From the NCBI GenBank assembly GCA_016647705.1, contig CM028335.1, forward strand, positions 10,616,905 to 10,680,904: a stretch of DNA of 64,000 bases. The letters run 5' to 3'. Shown here piece after piece: positions 23,605 through 35,250 of the stretch; position 1 is the stretch's first letter; the number at the start of each line of letters is the position of its first letter. The notes beneath the pieces were generated by a model. The model was given only the letters and a program-made list of their open reading frames with translations. It was not told where the DNA came from and searched no databases. The stretch comes from Eucommia ulmoides (Eukaryota > Streptophyta > Magnoliopsida > Garryales > Eucommiaceae). The position numbers and the translations under genes are program-made.

Positions 23605-25960
23605 TTGAAGCAAATGTCCAACTATGGCAAGTTCTTGAAAGATATCATGACAAAGAAGATAAAGTTGGAGGAGTACGAAACAATAAAGCTAATAGAGGAA
23701 TGTAGTGCAATACTACAAAGGAAGTTGCCTACCAAATTGAAGGATCCAGGTAGTTTCACAATTTCGTGTACTATCGGGAAATCTCATTTTGATAAGGCTC
23801 TTTGTGATCTTGGGGTTAGTATTAATTTGATGCCTTCTTTTGTTTATCGGAAGTTGGGACTCGATAATGCAAAGCTGACAATGATCTCCCTCCAAATGGA
23901 GGATCGTCCGTTAACCTATCCTAAAGGTATCATTGAGAATGTGCTGGTGAAGGTCGATAAATTCATATTTTCGGTGGATTTCGTTGTATTAGAAATGAAA
24001 GAAGATAGAGAAATCTCGATCATCCTAGGAAGACCTTTCCTTGCAATGGGAAAGGCCTTAATCGCTGTGCACAATGAAAATCTGACTTTAAGGGTGAATG
24101 ATGAAGAGATAAAGTTCAACATTTTTAAAACAATGAACTTTTCAGATGAACTTCCCAAATGCAATCGAGTTGATGTTGTGGACTCTTGCATGAGGGCATT
24201 CTTTCTTGCAAATGTGGAGACGGATTCATTAGAGCATACTCTCACAAATTCCTTATTTATGGGGGACCTTGGTGAGGAAGGCTCTACCAAGGAACTTGAA
24301 GTTGTGGACTACGTTCTAACTTTGGATGCTCAATATAAAGATGTAGATGATCCTATTCATTTGGCGGTGATTGAAGAAGTTGTAAACTCTCCCGAGGAAT
24401 CAAATCCGTCTCACGGTGGATTAATACTCAAGCAATTACCGGAGCATCTTCGGTATATCTTTTTGGGAGAGAATTCAACCAATCCGGTTATAATTTCATC
24501 ATCTTTGATGGAAGAAGAGGAGAGTAAGTTGCTGAGAATTTTGAAGCGATATCAATTCGATTTTGCTTGGTCTATATCGGATGTCAAATGAATTAGCCAT
24601 TCGATTTGCATGCATAAGATTTTGATGGAGGATTCGTTCAAATCCTCCATTGAACATCAAAGGCGGCTAAATCCGGCTATGAAAGAAGTGGTGGGAGTAG
24701 AGGTATTGAATCTCTTGAAGGCGAAAATTATATATGTTATATTCGATAGCGAGTGGGTTAGCCCGGTGCAAGTGGTGCCCAAGAAAGAAGGTATGACAGT
24801 GGTGAAGAATGATAAGGACGATCTTATTCCCACACAGACTATCACGGGATGGCGTGTGTGCATTGATTATAGAAGATTGAATAAGGCGACGAGGAAGGAC
24901 CATTTTTCTCTTCCTTTCATTGACCAAATGCTTGATCGATTAGCCGGATATGAGTACTATGGCTTTCTTAACGGCTATTCAGGTTATAATCAAATAGCCA
25001 TTGCATCGGAGGACCAAGAAAAGACTACCTTCACATACCCGTATGGGACGTTCGATTATAGACGTATACCGTTCGGCCTTTGCAATGCATCGACAACTTT
25101 TCAACGGTGTATGATGACAATATTTTTGGATATGGTGGAAGAGAAAATGGAAATTTTTATGTATGACTTCTCAGTCTTTGGGTCGTCTTTTGATCACTGT
25201 ATATACAATTTGGTGCTTGTTCTTGACCGATGTGAGAAGAAGAATTTAGTTCTCAATTGGGAGAAGTGCCACTTTATGGTCAAAAAAGAGATTGTCTTAG
25301 GTCATCGATTCTCTTCCAAGGGGCTTGAGGTGGACCGAGCAAAGAATGAAATAATTGAGAAGCTTTCACCACCGATTAACGTGAAAGAATTTCGAAGTTT
25401 CTTGGGGCATGTTGGCTTTTACCGGTGCTTTATTAAGGACTTCTCGAAGACGGTGAAGCCGTTATGTCACCTACTTGAGAATGATACTCCATTTGAATTC
25501 AATGAGGCTTGCATGGAAGATTTCAAGGCAATAAAGGAGAAGTTGATCACAACTTCAATAATGGTCGCTCCTGACTGGGAGATGCTATTTGAGATTATGT
25601 GCGACGCGAGTGACTATGCCGTTGGCGCGGTGTTAGGCCAACGGAAGAAGAATATTTTTCGATCAATCTATTATGCAAGTAAGATATTGAATGATGCCTA
25701 GGAGAATTACACCACGACTGAGAAAGAAATGTTAGTTGTTGTTTTTGCTTGTGATAAGTTCCGGTCTTATATCATTTGATCAAAAGTGATCGTCTATACG
25801 GATCACGCAACTATCCGGTACTTGTTTGTAAAGAAAGACGCCAAGTCGAGATTGATAAGGTGGATTCTTTTATTGCAAGAGTTCGATGCTAAAATAAGGG
25901 ATAAAAATGGGAGTGAGAATGTTGTTGCCGACCATTTGTCAAGGTTGATTCAAGAAGACG
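23605..25960 (+). mobile_element. G1 protease, reverse transcriptase and RNase H region
   Basis: A retropepsin-like stretch (ALCDLGVSINLMP, then IILGRPFLAMGKA) lies at 23780-24060. RT follows at about 24730-25200 with WRVCIDYRRLNKAT, TFDYRRIPFGLCNA and a YDFSVFG segment in the YxDD position. RNase H follows from about 25590 (FEIMCDASDYAVGAVLGQ) to the DHLSRL end near 25950. The order and words match Athila-type pol. Confidence 0.9.
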
Positions 25961-27309
25961 TTGGTAAGGAGTCTAGCATCATGGAGGTGTTCCCTGATGA
26001 ACAACTATTCTCAGTTGAAAATTCACTTCCGTGGTATGCGGACATTTTGAACTTTCTTGCTTGTAATGTGTTACCACCCGATTTGACTAGATCCCAAAGA
26101 AAGAAATTCCTTTTCGATTCAAAGTATTATTTATTGGATGAGCTGTTGCTATTTAAGAAATGTGCAGATCAGGTGATCTGGAGATGTGTTCCGGAAGAGA
26201 AGATGACTAGTATTTTCTATCATTGCCATTCATCACCTTGTGGCGGCCATTTTGGTACGACTCGGATAGCAGCGAAAGTGCTTCAGTCAGGTTTTTACTA
26301 GTCTTCTTTGTTCAAAGATTCATACACGTTTGTGAAAACTTGTGATAGATGTCAAATGGTGGGTAACATATCGAGAAGGCATGAATCGCCATTGACGTCC
26401 ATTCTTGAGCTTGAGTTATTTGATGTGTGGGGCATTGACTTCATGGGGCCATTTTCGCCGTCGTTTGGCAAGGAGTATATTTTATTAGTGGTGGATTATG
26501 TGTCCAAATGGGTAAAGGCCATGGCAACACCTACCAATGATGCCAAAGTGGTCTTAAAGTTCCTTCAACAAAATGTTATGACACTGTTCGGGACACCTCG
26601 AGCCTTAATCAGTGGTGAGAGAATCCACTTCTGTAACAAAATGCTTAATGCTTTGTTGGTAAAGTATAGGGTTAGGTATAAGGTGGCGTTACCATACCAC
26701 CCACAGACAAATGGCCAAGCTGAAGTTTCTAACCAAGAAATCAAGTTAATTCTGGAGAAAACGGTTCATACAAATCGCAAGGATTGGGCGGTGAAGCTTA
26801 ATGATGCTTTATGGGCGTACCGCACGACTTTTAAGACACTGATCGACATATCGCCGTATCGATTGGTGTTCGGGAAGGTGTGTCATTTACCCGTTGAATT
26901 AGAGCACCGTGCATTCTGGGCGATAAAGAAACTCAATTTTAACCTAAAGGCTTCTGGTGCGCAACGTCTCCTCCAATTGAATAAAATGGAGGAATTCTGG
27001 CACGAGGCTTATGAGAATGCTAAGCTATACAAAGATAAAACGAAGAGGTGGCATAATAAAATGATAGTCAAGAGGGAGTTCAGTCCGGGTCAACAAGTTC
27101 TGTTATTTAATTCAAGGCTGAGACTCTTTACCGGAAAGTTGAAGTCCCGATGGTCTGGACCGTTCTGGATTAAGCAAATTTATCCATTCAGTGCTATCAA
27201 GTTGGAAGGCGAATACGGACGAACTTTCCAAGTCAAAGGGCAGCGGATCAAGCACTACTTCAAAGATGAAGAGGGAGTTGTGGAGAACATCTCCCTCGTT
27301 GAAGGCTAA
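25961..27309 (+). mobile_element. G1 integrase region
   Basis: The zinc-binding HHCC segment ([22 protein letters not shown]) is at 26215-26360. The integrase core follows ([32 protein letters not shown]) at 26430-26720, with a chromodomain-less tail ending near 27309. Confidence 0.9.
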
Positions 27310-28472
27310 AGTTGGAATTCATAAACATCCAGCTAGGGATGTAAAACCAAGCAACATCTTTTGATATGTTGTGGAGGGTAACGAACATTCCCAACTTTTG
27401 TATAAATTACTTTTTCGAGATCATATTAATCTCAAAATATTTTTTGTGGTGAACTGATGAGAATAGATATTTAGGGTTGAATTGCATGCCAAAAATCGTT
27501 TGAGGAACGAAGTGGAAGTAAGTGGCGTAGAGAAAAATTGTGAAAACATGAAGAAATCCAGCCAAAATTCACACTGATGTAATTTCGCCTAGGCAGAGAA
27601 ACCATCGCCTAGGCGAAAATAGGACAGTAGGCTGAGTTTTCACATTGATGTAACTTCGCCTAGGCAAAAAAACCATCGCCTAGGCGGATTAACGATATAA
27701 TCAAATGTTTTTACGCTGGCGTAAATTCGCTTAGGCGGATTAACGTTAGAAGGTCTTTTAATCAAAAAGGTGCTACTTCGCCTAGGCAGAAAAACCTTCA
27801 CCTAGGCGAATTTCCGTCGGCCCTATTTTAAAGATAAACCATTCCCCTTCGCAAAACGGCATTCTCCCCTAAAATTTTCGAAAGTCTCTCAACTTTACCA
27901 TTCCAAATCCTTACCTCACTTTAAAATTCATCCAAAAATTGAAACAAAACTTGGATTTCCACCAAGAATCTTCATCCAAATGTCAGATTCTCTCCCCCCA
28001 TTTTCGGAAATCTAGGGTTTAAGGGGTGAACAGTGCGAAATCGACATCTTCAAGCGATTTTACTGAAATTTTTCAACAAGTAAGTGTCAATGATACTATT
28101 TTTCATTTAATTGTTGAAACTTTTGCTTGATTTTCATATTTATTTAAAAAATTCTTGGATTTGGATAGAACCCTAAACCCTTTAATCCCTAGTTTCGCGT
28201 TTTTCATGTTCTTAGGGCTTTAGGGTTGATTTTTGGTGAAAACTATCATGTTTATGTGTAGATACACTATGGGAATGGTTTACTTTAGGTTACATTGCGA
28301 ATTGTTTTTTATTTGGTTTTGGTTCGTATGATATTGCAAAATTCGTATTGATTTTGTTTTGGTTGGTATGTGGTTGTTATAATGGCAATGTGTGTTCGCT
28401 AAAAATGAGTGGATTTGTTGTGTTCTATTGTTATTGTTGTGTCTTGTGTTGTGATTGTGCTTGATAGGAAAA
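27310..28472 (+). mobile_element. G1 spacer after pol with palindrome array
   Basis: This is a non-coding spacer. At 27587-27810 it contains three to four units of the same GCCTAGGC-bearing repeat that fills part of the LTRs. The remainder is AT-rich and splice-site-like at its right end (TTGATAG before 28470), which would fit a spliced downstream message, as known for some Athila elements. Confidence 0.65.
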
Positions 28473-29600
28473 ATGGCGAAGCGTTGTGCATCCAAACTGC
28501 CACGCACCGAAGAATCCTTTGCCGCCACGGATTACGACTCATCAAAATTCATAACCAAACAAGCCGAAGCTCATTTCAACAGACATGAGAACAGACGCAC
28601 CGGCATACGTCAACGGGGGTTTGGACCTTTGGAAGAACTCTCCGAAGAATTCAGAACTGTCATACAGAGTAAAAAATGAGAGCAATTCTGCGCTTCACCC
28701 CCACCAAGAGAGTTGGCCTTGGCACGAAAATTCTATACGAATATTACCGAGGCCACTAGCAATCAGATGACAGTCCGAAATTGGCCAATCCTGTTTAGTG
28801 CGGGCCACTTTAATGATTTGCTGGGTTTGAAGGGGCTGGAAGCCTCGCGGGATTTTTCTGAAGCTCCCACACTAACGATGAATGCTGTGATCTAGGCCCT
28901 GACTATGGGCAACGCCCAATGGAAAGAAACATGGTAAGGTCAGTCCATCTTTAAGGCACGATTTCTAAATCCAGTCCCGAAGATATGGCATCAATTCATC
29001 TGCGGGAATCTGCTTCCTACCTCCCACGTTTCAGATGTTTCCAAGGAGCGGGCTTTTATGCTATATGGCATCTATAGAGAGACGTCCATTAATGTCAGTT
29101 GACACATCTACTCTTCGATACTTCATGCGGCCAGAACGACGAAAGGTGGCCTTCCTTTTCTCTTATTCCTAACTGTTCTATTTATGTGTGCCGGAGTTCA
29201 ATTCACAGAGACTAGCCCTTGTCCACCTATTCATCCACTCGATCTTTCAATGATTAACCGATTATAGAAGAAAGGACCATTAGACCCGGCTGAGCAGGCA
29301 GTTAAGGGAGAGGAGGCTCCTGATGAGGAAGAAGCGGGCCCTTCGGAGGCACCGACACCCACAACCTACCGCGACCAACTGAACCAGATTTCACGTGATA
29401 TCCGTGGTCTCCAATCCGACATGAGCCATCTTCAAAATAATTTTTCTCGTATGGAGATTTTCTTGGATCACTACACTAGGCAGCAGGATCAAAATCAAAG
29501 AGTTTTATTCGAGCATCTCGGAATTGTCATGATGTTCTATACGCAAGTGTCGCATTTCGAGCCTGATGAGCTATACCCACCATCTCCTCCCCAATGAACA
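28473..29600 (+). mobile_element. G1 extra 3' ORF region of unknown function
   Basis: It starts MAKRCASKLPRTEESF and continues as a discontinuous coding-like stretch to about 29597, ending in an acidic region and a coiled-coil-like segment near 29370-29530. It sits where Athila elements carry their extra ORF. I see no clear signal peptide or membrane segment, so an envelope role is not supported from the sequence alone. It is a fossil, broken. Confidence 0.55.
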
Positions 29601-31266
29601 TAGGAGGTTAGACTATTATGTCTTCCCTCCTAGGTATGTGTCGACCTAGTTTTCCATATTTCTTTTTCTATATCTGTTATTGGGTTCGCTGTCTAGACAG
29701 TGGTGACACTGCCTCGTTCAAGTTTGGGGGTATTAAGCATGTAGTTTCTGTTCTTTTTGAGATATGAAGGATGATTTTTTTTATTTTTATTTTTGTGATG
29801 TGAATGATGAAGGACAAAATTTTTTGTGTACAATTTTTTTGTTTATAATTGTATTAATGTTATTTTTTGTTGTGTATGTGTAATGATTAGTTATGCATAT
29901 GTAATGTCTCATTAGCATAGGTATGTTAGTTTTTAGAATTAGAGTAGATATGTCAATGAATGTAGTTGTATGCGCATGTTGAGTTTTTGAGTTTATCTGA
30001 ACCATGTCCTGATGATGAAAATTATCCCCAAATTGTATATTGAGGTCAGGGGTAATGCCATTCATGTGTGTTTTGTGTGCTTAGCATGTGGATTAGGTAA
30101 AAATTATTTTGATCCTAAATCGCACGATCGCATAGACTCAATGTATAATTAGTTGTATGATTTGACGCCGATGATTTAGTAATAAGTTCATGACAGAAAT
30201 GAGGAATCTAGAACTTGATTGGGGGAGGCTTGAGGCGAAATTATAGGTGAGGTAATTCCGGTGGTATGATATAGGCCTTCATTTTTATCGCTTGAACCTT
30301 TTAAAACTAACATGAAGATTTATTCCCTAGTTCCCCTGTCGAAGCCCATAAACTTTTCAATTCTGAACTTGTTTCTATACTTTAGCCAACTAAATCTTTT
30401 AAAACCATTGTCGCTAAGGATAAAAGTAAAAATTGAGTGAAATCAAGTAGCATTAGTTTATGCTAACTTGAAGTGAGTGATTGGGGTTTCAGATTAAATG
30501 TTATTGGTTAAGTATAAGCATATTCACTTGTCAATCTTTTTGTTATATTTGCACGCCCCTAAAATTTTACAATTTGAATAAGGTTGGGGATGTGTCTTTA
30601 AAAAAAATAAAAAATTATGTGAATATAGTTTTTAATCTCGGTTGTTGTGAAAAGTGAATACAAGTTTATTTAATCTTGTTCAGGGTTGTATTTTCAAAGT
30701 TAGGGGGTTACGAGAGAGATTTAGTGACAAACGTTTGTGCCTCAGGTATCGTTAAATTATAACGAGTTCCTGTTTTCTATTTCTACGATACTCTTGGTTG
30801 TTCTCCAAAGCCAAGTCAAGCCCTATTGATCTCTGTGAATGTTCGAACTTACATTAGTGGATAGTTGAGCCTAGTCAAGCATATGGCTTTCCTAAATCTT
30901 TTAACAAGTTTAAGTCATGACCTTATTTATTGAATAATCCAATCCGGTGTTTGATCAGTTATAAATCTGAGTTCTCTCTCACACACACATTTCAAATAGA
31001 TCTAGAGTGGTTTTAACTGATATTGAGTGTTGAAATTCTAGAACACCACGTGGTGTATGTTATTCCTTAACTTAATCTGATTGCGGGTTGTTGAGAGAAG
31101 AACTACATGGTTTATTTGATTAAATTTGAATCTCATAGGAGTTTACTTCTTATTTGTTAATGTTTATTTATTTTTGTTTAGAAATTAGCTAATTAGTGTA
31201 GTTAGTGTTATTTAGTGTCAGGGTGTTTTGCTCGAGGACTAGCAAAATTCCAAGTTTGGGGGTATT
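29601..31266 (+). mobile_element. G1 3' non-coding region with two polypurine-like tracts
   Basis: The word CAAGTTTGGGGGTATT occurs twice: at about 29720 and again directly before the 3' LTR (31253-31266). The latter is in the expected polypurine-tract position. The region between them is AT-rich and shows no convincing coding stretch. Confidence 0.7.
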
Positions 31267-32756
31267 TGATAGGTTTAAAATACCTATCTATTTCCAAGCC
31301 GAATTTGCCAGTTTTTGAGTATTTTATTAATATTTTAATTGCGTTTTAGTTGTTTTTATATAATTCAGGTGTGGGGACGTAAAAAATTGACAAACCGAGC
31401 GAAACGGTGGGAAAAAGGGTAAAGAAAAGATGAAAAAAATTAGGATATCAAGACCAGCTGAAATCCGCCTAGGCGAAGAAATCACTGCCTAGGCGGAATT
31501 CCATCAGAAGGTTGGAGTACTGAAGTATTGAAATCTGCCTAGGCGAAGAAACCACCGCCTAGGCAGAATTCCATCAGAAGGTTGGAGTGTTGAAATCCGC
31601 CTAGGCGAAGAAACTACCGCCTAGGCGAAATTCAGTCAGAGAGTTGGACTGCAATCATCCGCCTAGGCAAAAATTAGTCAGAATGAAAGACGTTAATCCT
31701 CCACCTAGGCAAAGAAACCACCGCCTAGGCGAAGAAACTACCGCCTAGGCAAAATTCTCAAAATAGGGGAAAATATATTTTTAGATATTTTTGAAACCTT
31801 AGGCCTATATATACCCATTTCCCATGTCTGAAAGTGGTTGTTAAGTATACCTAACCCTAATATAGAGTTCTTAAGCTATCTTTGAGAGTTTAAGGAGGAG
31901 ATTCATCATTTGGGTAAAGGGGAATCATTTGTGGAGCCATTAATAGTGACAGTGGACCGTTCTAATCTCAAATTTGATCGTTCTTCTCTTGTTTTTATCT
32001 TTGTAATTACTTTTCCATATCTAATGATGCTGAATCACTCTTGTTTTGTATGGTATATGGCTAAGATCATGTAGTATTAGTTAAATGTTACTTAGGTGTT
32101 GTTGAAATCATGTAAATGCTAGTTTGAATGAATTAATGTTTCTTTAATGGATTTTTGTCTAAATCCGATTGTGTTTACTGTTATTCTTGATATTATGCTT
32201 GTATTGATAAATCGAGAATACGGGGTTTGACACTCGGGAGAGGTAACCCCGGATTCGGACTAGAGTAAACGCAACGTGACGTTCTAACAACCCGGGAGGG
32301 CGTTAGAACGTATGCAATTCATGACGTTGGCTCAAGACTCACGCGACCTAGGGTCATTAAGACATTGAGGAGGATTTCTTCATTGACACGAAGTCGTGTA
32401 ATCCCCCGTCTTACACTCGGGAGAGGTAGCAGAGGAGTTGTAGATACTGAGATTGTCGGAATAGATAAACACCGTTATAGCTAACTAAATGAAGTCAAAT
32501 ATGTACTATGTGAAAGAAATCAATACCTAAGTAATTAGAACTAACCTAATAGTTGTCATTTATCTTAGTCGATTAAATAGAATACAAACAATTCTTGAAA
32601 AATAGGGATAATATGAGACTATGTCAATCACAATATTCAACTAAATTATATGTGTTCCCAGTGGAATGATATCCGATCTCACGATCATTATATTAAAACT
32701 AGATCTCGTATACTTGCGAGTAGTCATTATGCGAGCGATGAAATCCTCGACGTACA
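31267..32756 (+). repeat. 3' LTR of G1
   Basis: This 1,490-base LTR has the same ends as the 5' LTR. The GCCTAGGC array (31460-31755) has about five units against about eight in the 5' LTR, which accounts for most of the 150-base length difference. Confidence 0.9.
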
Positions 32757-34970
32757 TTATGCTTGTAATTTTTCTGCACTGAGATCACCACAACAAAATG
32801 GTGTAGTGGAAAGGAAGAACATGACGCTTCAAGAGATGGCCAGAACGATGCTTAATGAAAATCATTTACCGACCTACTTCTGGGCTGAAGTAGTAAGTAC
32901 AGCTTGCCACGTGGTGAATTGGATATTGATTCGTAGAGGGTTTAACAAAATCCCATATGAAATTTCGAATGATAAGACTCATAATATTTTGTATTTTAAA
33001 GTATTCGGGTGTAAATGCTTCATTTTGAATTATAAGGATAATCTAAGTAAATTTGATGTTAAATCTGATTATGGGATTTTTCTTGGATATGCTAAGTAAG
33101 GTCCATAGAGTATATAATAAATGTACGTTAGTAGTTAGGAGTCTATGAATATTGTATTGAAAGAAACTGACCCATTTTTGTCGAGAAAGATTTTAGATGA
33201 TGATGATGCAGATATTTCAAATAACCAAAACCAAGGTGATAATGTGACAAAGGATTCTCAAAAAGAGAATAAGGCTAAGGAAGAGGATTTGACATTACCA
33301 CGAGCTATAAAGACAATACCAGGACATTCGGTAAAAGAAATCATCGATAATTTCAAAAAAGGTGTAAATACTCATTTCTCCCTTAGAGATATAATAAATC
33401 TTGCTTTCTTATCTCAAATTGAGTCTAAAAATGTGAATGAGGCATTAACTGATGAATCTTGGATTTTTGCAATGCAAGATAAGTCAGTTCAATTTGAGCG
33501 GAATAAAGTGTGGTGTCTAATTCCTAGACTGAATTTTCATCCAATTATTGGTACTAAATGGGTTTTTCGAAATAAAAAGATGAATCTGGTATGGTAATTA
33601 GAAACAAAGCAAAATTAGTAGCACAGGGCTATAATCAATAGGAACGAATTGATTATGATGAAACCTATGCTCCTGTGGCTAGATTAGAAGCTATTAGAAT
33701 GCTACTCACTTTTGCATATTCACATAATTTTAAGCTATATCAAATGGATGTCAAGAGTGCATTTCTAAATGGCTTCCTAGTATAAGAAGTTTATGTGGAA
33801 CAACTCCCAGGATTTGAAAGTGATAAATTTCCTAATCACGTATTTAAACTTCATAAGGCTTTGTATGGGTTCAAACAAGCTCCTAGAGCTTGGTATGAGA
33901 GACTTAACCGATATTTGATCGAAAATAATTTTCGAAGGGGTATTTGTTATATAATGTTGTTTGTTAAGAAAACTGATTCTAATATCCTATTATTACAAGT
34001 TTATGTTGATGATATTATTTTTGGATCTACTAATGAGGATCTTCACCAAGAGTTTTCCAAGATAATGCAAGTTGAGTTTGAGATGAGCATAATGGGATAG
34101 CTGAATTTTTTTCTTGGGTTGCAAATTAAGCAAACCAAAGAAGAAATATTCATAAACTAAGCTAAATACACCAAAGAGTTGTTTAAGAAATATGGCTTGG
34201 ATGGCGCTAAAGAGTACAAGACTCCCCTGACAACAACTACAAAGATAGACAAAGATGATACGTGTAAAAACGTCAATGAAAAAATGTATCAATGTATGAT
34301 TGGTAGCTTGTTATACTTAATTTCTAATAGACCTGGCATTATGTATAGCGTTTGTTTATATGCAAGATTTTAGTCTTGTCCTAAAGAATCGCACTTGACT
34401 GCGATTAAGAGAACTTTTCAATATTTAAAGAAGATGACTGACTTAGGATTATGGTATCCTACGGGGAGTGATTTAAATTAATAAGTTACTCTGACGCTGA
34501 TTTTGTTGGTTGCAAAGTCGAGTGAAAAAGCACAAATGGGTCATGACATTTGTTGGGACATGCCTTGGTTTCTTGGTCAAGCAAGAAGCAAAATTCGATT
34601 GCCTTATCCACTACTGAGGCTAAGTATTTGGTAACTGGTAATTGTTGCGCTCAAAGTTTGTATATTAAGCAACAATTAAATGATTTTGGAATATGTACGG
34701 AGGAAGTTCCGATTTATTGTGATAATAAAAGTGCTATTTGTCTAAGTAAGAATCCTACATAGCACTCACGAACTAAGGACATAGAGTTTAGACATCACTT
34801 TATTCGTGATCACATTAAGAAAATGGACATTATTATTGAATATATTGATACCTCCGACCAACTTGCTGATATCTTTACCAAACCTTTAAGGGAAGATCAG
34901 TTTGTGAAAATCATTTGTGATTTGGGAATGGTTAGGCATAATGATGTTTGCCTAGAGTAGTGTTTATTTG
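32757..34970 (+). mobile_element. C1 rest of integrase, reverse transcriptase and RNase H
   Basis: The integrase text resumes after the TTATG duplication (SPQQNGVVERKNMTLQEMA near 32790; [10 protein letters not shown] near 33000). RT follows at 33430-34110 with [16 protein letters not shown] and YVDDIIFGSTNEDL. RNase H lies at 34540-34910 (SWSSKKQNSIALSTTEAKY, CDNKSAICLSKNP). A non-coding tail runs to the polypurine tract at about 35234-35250. The region is a fossil, not intact. Confidence 0.88.
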
Positions 34971-35250
34971 TGATTCCCCTTCTCCACTTTTGGAGATGAC
35001 AAAGAGGGAGAATTTATTGATGTTTTATTGAATATCTTAAGGGGGAGACCATAGTTTGCATTTATGCAGGGAGAGTTTGAATTATTTATTATTGATCGTA
35101 TTTTGTGCTTTGTTGAATATCTTATGATTATCTTCTTGATTGTACTTTAATGAGTTAAAAATCCGTCCTTGAATTTAGGGAGAGTGTGGTTACATATTAT
35201 TTTGACAAAAATATTAAAGTTAATTGTCATCATAAAAAAAAAAGGGAGAT

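Larger units (their letters stand above)
20037..32756 (+). mobile_element. Ty3/gypsy LTR retrotransposon G1, Athila-like, nested in C1
   Basis: This is a 12.7-kb fossil with LTRs at 20037-21676 and 31267-32756, both TGATAGGTTT...CGACGTACA. A perfect TTATG target duplication (20032-20036 and 32757-32761) lies inside the integrase region of C1. The primer site TGGCGCCGTTGCTGGGGA follows the 5' LTR and matches the tRNA-Asp-type site usual for Athila-group elements. The order gag, protease, RT, RNase H, integrase, followed by a long 3' region with a further ORF, also fits Athila. PPT-like text AGTTTGGGGGTATT precedes the 3' LTR. The element is broken in several places but structurally complete. 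Its LTRs are alike by eye apart from repeat copy number, so it is younger than its host C1. Confidence 0.93.
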
